Program-made: the position numbers and the translations under genes
Notes under the pieces: generated by a model
The model's input: the letters and a program-made list of their open reading frames with translations, nothing else
Databases searched by the model: none
What the model was told of the DNA's origin: nothing
Shown: piece after piece, positions 6,312-10,909 of the stretch
Position numbering within the stretch: position 1 is the stretch's first letter
How the letters are laid out: each line of letters starts with the position of its first letter
Source of the DNA: Desulfovibrio sp.
GTDB lineage: Bacteria; Desulfobacterota; Desulfovibrionia; Desulfovibrionales; Desulfovibrionaceae
Reading direction: 5' to 3'
Assembly: GCA_028708195.1 (NCBI GenBank)
Contig: JAQVZK010000045.1
Location: forward strand, 1 to 10,909
Length of the DNA: 10,909 nt

Positions 6312-6345
6312 TTGACAAGGCAGAAGCATGGACTTAGTTACTAAG
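6312..6345 (+). promoter_or_regulatory. Candidate promoter with palindromic operator for the HesB-like selenoprotein gene
   Basis: A consensus -35 TTGACA (6312-6317) is followed, at a 17-base spacing, by a weak -10 TAGTTA (6335-6340). That -10 lies inside the perfect inverted repeat CTTAGT-T-ACTAAG (6333-6345). The placement would suit a repressor site that blocks the polymerase, or an activator-dependent weak -10. The regulator is unknown. Confidence 0.42.
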
Positions 6346-6368
6346 GCACCAGAAATATGGAGGACAGA

Positions 6369-6683
6369 ATGATTCAATTGACCGACTCCGCCCGTAAAGA
6401 ACTTGACACGTTCTTTGCGGACAAAAAAAAGGATACGATCAGGGTTTACCTCTCGGCTGGTTGAGGCGGCCCGCGTCTCGCTCTGGCTCTGGACGAGCCG
6501 AATGACCAGGATACGACCGAGGAACAGGCTGGGTACACCTTCTGCATGGGCAAAACTTTGCTGGATGAAGTGAAGGGTGTTACCATTGACTTAACCTACA
6601 TGGGCTTCACGGTTACCCCCGATGTGCCCTTTGCTTCAGACGGCGGCGGTTGCTCAAGCTGCACCAGCTGCGGAAGTAACTAA
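6369..6683 (+). CDS. HesB/IscA-like selenoprotein (UGA-encoded selenocysteine at residue 32)
   Basis: Reading from ATG 6369 and taking the in-frame TGA at 6462-6464 as selenocysteine gives 104 residues ending at TAA 6681-6683. A GGAGGA site (6359-6364) precedes the ATG. The product aligns end to end with the next gene (a little over half identical by hand), including PRLALALD after the UGA, TFC (Cys59) and IDLTYMGF. The UGA stands in GUGGP where the paralogue has GGCSG, the first Fe-S ligand cysteine of A-type carriers, with one residue fewer before it. The usual C-terminal CxC pair is replaced by CSSCTSC (95, 98, 101). A hairpin with a UGGAC loop lies 20-36 bases past the UGA, as a bacterial SECIS should. 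HesB-like selenoproteins are a recognised family. The function is not established: Fe-S assembly, redox or selenium-related chemistry are possible. The alternative, a nonsense-mutated pseudogene, is unlikely because the sequence on both sides is intact. Confidence 0.88.
6484..6500 (+). promoter_or_regulatory. Putative bacterial SECIS hairpin
   Basis: GGCTC (6485-6489), loop TGGAC (6490-6494) and GAGCC (6495-6499) form a perfect five-pair stem, extended by a U-G pair (6484/6500). The apical GG begins 26 bases after the UGA. A short stem with G in the first two loop bases, within roughly 16-37 bases of the UGA, is the known bacterial SECIS pattern that SelB reads. The matching stretch of the Cys paralogue lacks the pairing. 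Confidence 0.7.
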
Positions 6684-6729
6684 CCGCCACGGGTCTGGTT
6701 CCCCGTTGGCCGATGAAGCGTACAGCCTG

Positions 6730-6756
6730 TTTTTCGGAATATATATTTCTGAAAAA
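6730..6756. repeat. AT-rich imperfect palindrome between the two HesB-like genes
   Basis: Ten-base arms (6730-6739 and 6747-6756), reading TTTTTCGGAA and TTTCTGAAAA with one G-U pair, flank a seven-base TATATAT-like centre. It ends 17 bases before the second ATG, and TATATT (6742-6747) within it resembles a -10 box. It lacks the trailing T-run of a terminator, so an operator, promoter element or translation-control hairpin is more likely. Confidence 0.6.
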
Positions 6757-6772
6757 AAATCATGGAGGAACC

Positions 6773-7093
6773 ATGCTCGAACTTACCGAAAGCGCCCAAA
6801 AGGAACTGGCAGCCTACTTTGAAGGCAAGGAAAAAAGCGACATCCGCATCTATCTTGCCCCCGGCGGCTGCAGCGGCCCGCGTCTTGCGCTGGCTCTTGA
6901 TGCTGCCACAGATGAGGACCAGAACGAAGAGCAGGGTGGCTTCACCTTCTGCATCAACAAGGACCTGCTGGCCCAGATTGAAGGCGTGAAAATCGACCTG
7001 ACCTATATGGGCTTTATGGTGGAACCCACCATTCCCTTGCCCCAGAGCGAGGGCGGTTGCTCCGGCTGCTCAGGCGGCTGCGGTTCCGACTAA
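6773..7093 (+). CDS. HesB/IscA-like protein, cysteine paralogue of the selenoprotein
   Basis: The 106-residue product has the A-type fold signature YLAPGGCSGPRLALALD (27-43), with Cys33 in the canonical GGCSG cluster-ligand position, TFC with Cys60, and IDLTYMGF at 74-81. The C-terminus is CSGCSGGCG (Cys96, 99, 103) instead of the family's CGCGxSF, a feature shared with the upstream selenoprotein, so the two form one subfamily distinct from standard IscA/ErpA. A start at 6773 is chosen over the in-frame ATG at 6713 because GGAGGA lies just ahead and because the N-terminus then matches the paralogue (LTESAQKEL). It follows the selenoprotein gene after 89 bases and ends before a GC-rich terminator. 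Likely an Fe-S or redox-related cytoplasmic protein; it could replace the Sec form when selenium is scarce, which is a hypothesis. Confidence 0.93.
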   Translation: MLELTESAQKELAAYFEGKEKSDIRIYLAPGGCSGPRLALALDAATDEDQNEEQGGFTFCINKDLLAQIEGVKIDLTYMGFMVEPTIPLPQSEGGCSGCSGGCGSD

Positions 7094-7116
7094 CAGGCAG
7101 ACAGATTCAGTTGACC

Positions 7117-7150
7117 GGGGGCGGCTTTAGGGCCGCCCCCTCGTCTGTTT
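7117..7150 (+). terminator. Intrinsic terminator after the HesB-like pair
   Basis: A nine-pair GC stem (7117-7125 with 7132-7140, arm GGGGGCGGC) with a six-base loop TTTAGG is followed by TCGTCTGTTTT. The T-tract is interrupted, but position, 23 bases past the stop, and stem strength support termination. Confidence 0.75.
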
Positions 7151-7363
7151 TGTGCATTCTGCCGCGGTTGCGCATTTTCGATGCGGTACGCGCCGTAACG
7201 GGCGTGTTGCAAACTTTGAAATAGTGGTATGCTCTATGTACACCCTGAGGGGGCCGCCTCTGCCCCCCTCCACAACATTGCAACGTACAAAAGCTCTGCG
7301 GGATTGCCCGTGTGCGCAACATGACCGGACAGGAATACCGGCCAGCCATATGGAAACAGGTTA

Positions 7364-10300
7364 ATGGACAATTTTAACGCAGTACTGGCAAGTCAAGAAA
7401 ATCAGATTTACATTGAGCGCAGCGGCATGGCCACGCGCTGCCGCCTTGCCGTGCAGGCAATGGCGCAGGGGCGCACTGTGGTTCTGGTGACGCGCGAACG
7501 CGAAGAATACAATCTTGCCCGCGCGTTGCTCACGCTCTTTACCCCCGGTCTTTCGCTTGGCGACAAGTCCTTGTCCGAGCCTGTGTGGCGCAGCCCTTGT
7601 CTGGCGCTGCCCGCCTTGAGCCAGCGGCAGGACAGGTCCTCATGGGCGGCGCGGCTGGCCGCCATCTACGGCCTTGGCATGGGGCAACCGCGTTGTCTTG
7701 TTTGCAGTGTGGACAGTCTTTTGCTGCGTCATGTGCCCCTGGATTTTTTCACATCCCGCAACCTTGATCTACGCAAGGGCAGCGACTACGCGCCCGAACT
7801 GCTGCTGGATCAGGCCGTTGAGTGGGGGTATGAGCGCGTGGCTATGGTCACGCGGCCAGGTGAAATGGCACGGCGGGGCGACATACTTGATATTTTTCCA
7901 GCGGGATACGCCAAACCCGTGCGTCTGGAGTTTTTTGGCGACACCCTGGATGAAATGCGGGTTTTTGATGCCGAAAGCCAGCGTTCCCTGCAGGGCTGTG
8001 ACGAACTGACGCTTTTGCCAGTCAGCCCCCTTGCCCTGGACGCACGAGGCCTTATGGCGGCCCGCGAGCGCTGCGACCGCATGTTTGCCGAAGGCCGCAT
8101 TGGCGAAAACGAGTGCTATTCTTTCAAAAAATCGCTGGACAGCGGGGGCCTTGGCCTTTTGCCCGGCAGCGTCCTTGAAACGTCAAGCTTCATAGAAGAC
8201 TGGCTGCCCCAAAACAGCCTGTGGCTTCTGCCCGGCGAGGCCGACAGTGCCGAAGCCCTGCGCAATGGCCGCCTGAGCCTTAAAGAGAGGCTTGAAGCCC
8301 CCGATTCTCCCCTGTCGCAGCCCGCGGCCCTGACCCTGCGCAAAAGCTCGCAGCCCGCCCCCTGGAACAGTTTTCAGCGTGTGTTCGCTGAACCTCTGGT
8401 CATGGGGGTGGAAGAGAGGGGCCTTGACCTCGCCGAACGGCCCCTGCATTCCTTTACCGACCTTTTTCCCCTGCCCGGCACGCAAGATCGCCCCTGGCAG
8501 CACCTTGCCGTTGCCCTCAAGGAATGGCGAAACAGCCGCCGTCAGGTGGTGCTCAGCTTTTCATCGGGCAGAAGCCGTGCCAGATTTCTGAAGCTGGCCG
8601 AGCAGGACGGCATTGTGCCCGCCATGCGCTACGCGCCGGAACAGCGGGGTATTTATGCTCTTGTCTCGCCGTTCAGATCCGGCGCGGACCTGGCCTGGGA
8701 CGACACCCTGGTGCTTGGCGAAGACATCCTGTACCCCAAGGCGGAAAAAACGCCGCGTGTGTCTTCACGCGTATTCAAGGGGCTGGATTCTTTTGACGAC
8801 CTCAAGCCCGGCGATCTTCTTGTGCACCGTGACTACGGCATCGGCCGTTTTGCCGGTCTGCACCATATGGACATCAATGCTGCGGCCAACGATTTTCTGC
8901 TGGTGGAGTATTCTGGCAAGGACAAGCTCTACGTGCCTGCGGACAGGCTTGGGCTTATTCAGCGTTTCAAGGGTACGGAGGGCGTGGAACCAGCCCTTGA
9001 CCGTCTGGGCGGCGCGGCCTGGATATCGGGCAAGGAAAAAGCCCGCAAGGCCATTGAAAAAATTGCCGCCGACCTTGTGGAAATGTACGCGTATCGCAAG
9101 GTCACCAAGGGCTTTCGTTATGATCCGCCCGGCGAATTGTACCACGAATTTGAAGCCACCTTTGGTTTTGAAGAAACCCCCGATCAGGCCAAGGCCATTC
9201 AGGACGTGCTGGACGATATGGACAAGTCCAGCCCTATGGACCGCCTTGTTTGCGGCGACGTGGGTTTTGGCAAAACAGAGGTGGCGCTGCGCGCGGCTTT
9301 TCGTGCCGCATCCGAGGGGCGTCAGGTGGCCATGCTCTGTCCAACCACCGTACTTGCCGAGCAGCACTACCAGACGTTCAGGGCGCGGCTTGCGGGTTTT
9401 CCCGTCAACGTGGGCCTGCTCAGCCGTTTTGTGTCGCGTCTCAAACAAAAGGACGTGCTCAAGGCTGCCGCCGCAGGGCAGATAGACATACTCATCGGCA
9501 CCCACCGTCTTTTGTCCACAGACGTAAAGCTGCCCAACCTGACCCTGCTCATTCTTGATGAAGAACAGCGGTTTGGTGTGCGCCATAAAGAAAAACTCAA
9601 GGCCCTCAAAAAAAATGTGGACGTGCTGACACTCACGGCCACGCCCATTCCGCGCACCCTGCAGCTTTCCATGTCAGGCATACGCGAGCTTTCAATTATT
9701 GAAACCGCGCCGCAGGACCGCAAGCCCGTGGCCAGCGCCGTGCTGCGCAGGGACGACAACGTGCTGCGCAAGGTGATGGAGCGCGAAATAGAGCGCGAAG
9801 GCCAGATATTCTGGGTATACAACCGGGTACAGGGGCTTGAGCGCGTGGCGGAGTATGTGCGCAGGCTTGTGCCAACCGCCCGCGTGGGCATGGCCCACGG
9901 CCAGATGTCAGAAACCGTGCTTGAAGACACCATGCACAAATTCTGGCATGGTGAACTGGATGTGCTGGTCTGTACCTCCATTGTGGAATCCGGGCTGGAT
10001 TTCCCCCGCGCCAATACCTTGGTGGTAGATCAGGCCCAGATGTTCGGTCTTGGGCAACTGTACCAGTTGCGCGGGCGGGTGGGGCGTAGTGACAGGCAGG
10101 CCTATGCCTTCTTTGTCGTGCCCGATGCCGAGCGCCTGACCGCCGTGGCCGAGGAGCGCCTGCGCATTATTTTGGATATGGACTATCTGGGCGCGGGATT
10201 TCAGGTGGCTATGGAAGATTTGCGTCTGCGCGGGGCTGGCAATATACTGGGCGAAGTGCAGTCGGGCCATATGTGCCGCGTGGGCCTCGACCTGTACCTC

Positions 10301-10819
10301 GAAATGCTGGAAGAAGCCGTGGGCCGCCTCAAGGGCATGCCCGAAAGCCTCGTGAGCGAAACCGAACTGACACTGGGGCTGCCGGCGCATATTCCCGCTA
10401 CATATATTGATGACGGGCGTGAGCGCCTGCGCTGCTACAAGGCGCTGACCTCGGCCTCTGGCGGGGCCGCGCGGGAAGAAACAGCCCTGTCCATCCGCGA
10501 CCGCTTTGGACCCTTCCCCGAAGAACTGACAAACTTCCTGGCTGTGCTTGACCTCAAGCAGTTTCTTACGGAACTTCAGGTGCAGAAAGCCGACGTGCAC
10601 CGCGACTATGTGCGCCTGACCTGGCCTGACGGGCAGAACGCCGTGCAGCCCGAGCGCATAGTGGCCCTTGCCGCGTCCATGCCGGGCGCGCGCGTGCACC
10701 CCCCCGCCGGGCTCACCCTGCCGCTGGCAAAAGACGCTTCTTTTGCGCAGGGGCTTGACAGACTGCGTCAGGCGCTGGAAGACATACGCATGCCTGCTGC
10801 GGAAAAGCCTTTGGCCTGA
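7364..10819 (+). CDS. mfd: Mfd, transcription-repair coupling factor
   Basis: The protein has 1151 residues, matching the family's normal length of about 1150. Mfd displaces RNA polymerase stalled at DNA damage and recruits UvrA. The N-terminal third is UvrB-like (RRGDILDIFPAGYAKPVRLEFFGD, split around residue 165-188). The polymerase-interaction domain begins at LKPGDLLVHRDYGIGRF (480-496). The RecG-like translocase follows: Walker A GDVGFGKT at 631-638, DEEQ at 732-735 with RFGVRHKEK after it, TLTATPIPRT near 757, AHGQMSE near 844 and QLRGRVGRSDRQAYAF from 901. The C-terminal TRCF domain covers roughly 990-1110. All expected motor motifs are intact, so the gene appears functional. The ATG follows a modest AGG-containing site. 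About 210 bases separate it from the preceding terminator; TTGCAA (7207) and TATGCT (7228) might be its promoter, but their 15-base spacing is short. No partner gene is adjacent. Confidence 0.98.
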   Translation: MDNFNAVLASQENQIYIERSGMATRCRLAVQAMAQGRTVVLVTREREEYNLARALLTLFTPGLSLGDKSLSEPVWRSPCLALPALSQRQDRSSWAARLAAIYGLGMGQPRCLVCSVDSLLLRHVPLDFFTSRNLDLRKGSDYAPELLLDQAVEWGYERVAMVTRPGEMARRGDILDIFPAGYAKPVRLEFFGDTLDEMRVFDAESQRSLQGCDELTLLPVSPLALDARGLMAARERCDRMFAEGRIGENECYSFKKSLDSGGLGLLPGSVLETSSFIEDWLPQNSLWLLPGEADSAEALRNGRLSLKERLEAPDSPLSQPAALTLRKSSQPAPWNSFQRVFAEPLVMGVEERGLDLAERPLHSFTDLFPLPGTQDRPWQHLAVALKEWRNSRRQVVLSFSSGRSRARFLKLAEQDGIVPAMRYAPEQRGIYALVSPFRSGADLAWDDTLVLGEDILYPKAEKTPRVSSRVFKGLDSFDDLKPGDLLVHRDYGIGRFAGLHHMDINAAANDFLLVEYSGKDKLYVPADRLGLIQRFKGTEGVEPALDRLGGAAWISGKEKARKAIEKIAADLVEMYAYRKVTKGFRYDPPGELYHEFEATFGFEETPDQAKAIQDVLDDMDKSSPMDRLVCGDVGFGKTEVALRAAFRAASEGRQVAMLCPTTVLAEQHYQTFRARLAGFPVNVGLLSRFVSRLKQKDVLKAAAAGQIDILIGTHRLLSTDVKLPNLTLLILDEEQRFGVRHKEKLKALKKNVDVLTLTATPIPRTLQLSMSGIRELSIIETAPQDRKPVASAVLRRDDNVLRKVMEREIEREGQIFWVYNRVQGLERVAEYVRRLVPTARVGMAHGQMSETVLEDTMHKFWHGELDVLVCTSIVESGLDFPRANTLVVDQAQMFGLGQLYQLRGRVGRSDRQAYAFFVVPDAERLTAVAEERLRIILDMDYLGAGFQVAMEDLRLRGAGNILGEVQSGHMCRVGLDLYLEMLEEAVGRLKGMPESLVSETELTLGLPAHIPATYIDDGRERLRCYKALTSASGGAAREETALSIRDRFGPFPEELTNFLAVLDLKQFLTELQVQKADVHRDYVRLTWPDGQNAVQPERIVALAASMPGARVHPPAGLTLPLAKDASFAQGLDRLRQALEDIRMPAAEKPLA

Positions 10820-10826
10820 TCTGCCT

Positions 10827-10846
10827 GGGGGGCCAAGGGCCGCCCC
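10827..10846 (+). repeat. GC hairpin just after mfd
   Basis: GGGGGGCC and GGCC-G-CCCC pair around AAG with one bulged G, eight bases after the mfd stop. No T-run follows, so it is at best part of a factor-dependent or unusual terminator. Confidence 0.35.
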
Positions 10847-10897
10847 TGACCGGCTTTGTCCGGCCCTGGTGCCGCCCCTGACCGTTCTTGTCCGGCC
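10839..10897. repeat. 27-base direct repeat with 32-base period at the window edge
   Basis: Copies at 10839-10865 and 10871-10897 begin GCCGCCCCTGACCG and end TTGTCCGGCC, differing at three adjacent bases between those parts. Each holds CCGG...CCGG or similar self-complementary blocks. More copies could follow beyond the window. Confidence 0.75.
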
Positions 10898-10909
10898 AGC
10901 CCTTGCCGG

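Noticed and set aside
6369..6464. A 31-residue gene ending at TGA 6462, or a pseudogene of the HesB-like family
   Set aside because: The same frame continues with strongly conserved sequence to 6683, and the UGA lies on a ligand cysteine position with a SECIS-like hairpin after it.
6713..6772. Upstream ATG for the Cys-type HesB-like gene
   Set aside because: It would cross the AT palindrome and add 20 unrelated residues; the ATG at 6773 has a GGAGGA site and matches the paralogue.
8765..10699. Long minus-strand open frames within mfd
   Set aside because: mfd is complete and unambiguous on the plus strand; these are antisense shadows.

Overview
The window looks like chromosome of a high-GC, sulfate-reducer-type deltaproteobacterium, most likely Desulfovibrio or a close relative. 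This is an inference from gene content: a selenocysteine-coding A-type (HesB/IscA) gene beside a cysteine paralogue, a YedE/TusA/DUF3343 selenium cluster, and a general style of GC-rich genes split by short AT-rich gaps. No ribosomal RNA or other phylogenetic marker is present to confirm it.

Layout from left to right: (1) The last 58 codons of a probable biosynthetic arginine decarboxylase, closed by a very strong intrinsic terminator. (2) On the minus strand, a membrane-bound CHASE-like/GGDEF diguanylate cyclase. (3) About 670 bases without a credible gene; the right half is strikingly AT-rich and carries inverted and direct repeats. (4) A minus-strand set of four genes read right to left: YedE-family transporter, TusA-type sulfur/selenium carrier, DUF3343 protein, ribokinase-fold (YjeF C-terminal-like) protein. 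The first two are joined by a TAATG overlap and the last two overlap by 13 bases. (5) About 410 bases with short repeats and the pyrR terminator. (6) pyrR on the minus strand. (7) Divergently on the plus strand, two tandem HesB/IscA-like genes. The first contains an in-frame UGA at the position of the conserved cluster-ligand cysteine and is read here as a selenoprotein. The second has cysteine there. A terminator follows. (8) A complete mfd (transcription-repair coupling factor). (9) A short GC-rich tail with a 32-base-period repeat at the window edge.

The most interesting part is the selenium theme. The four-gene minus-strand operon resembles gene sets known to travel with selenium use (import or handling of selenium or sulfur, a persulfide/perselenide carrier, a putative Se/S carrier domain). 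About 1.1 kb away lies a gene that appears to need selenocysteine. An ordinary gene finder would call the UGA a stop and lose or split this gene. Downstream of the UGA a small hairpin with a UGGAC apical loop fits a bacterial SECIS element, and the Cys paralogue lacks it at the matching place. The HesB-like selenoprotein family has been described before; what may be new here is the Sec/Cys tandem, its promoter and intergenic palindromes, and its nearness to the selenium operon.
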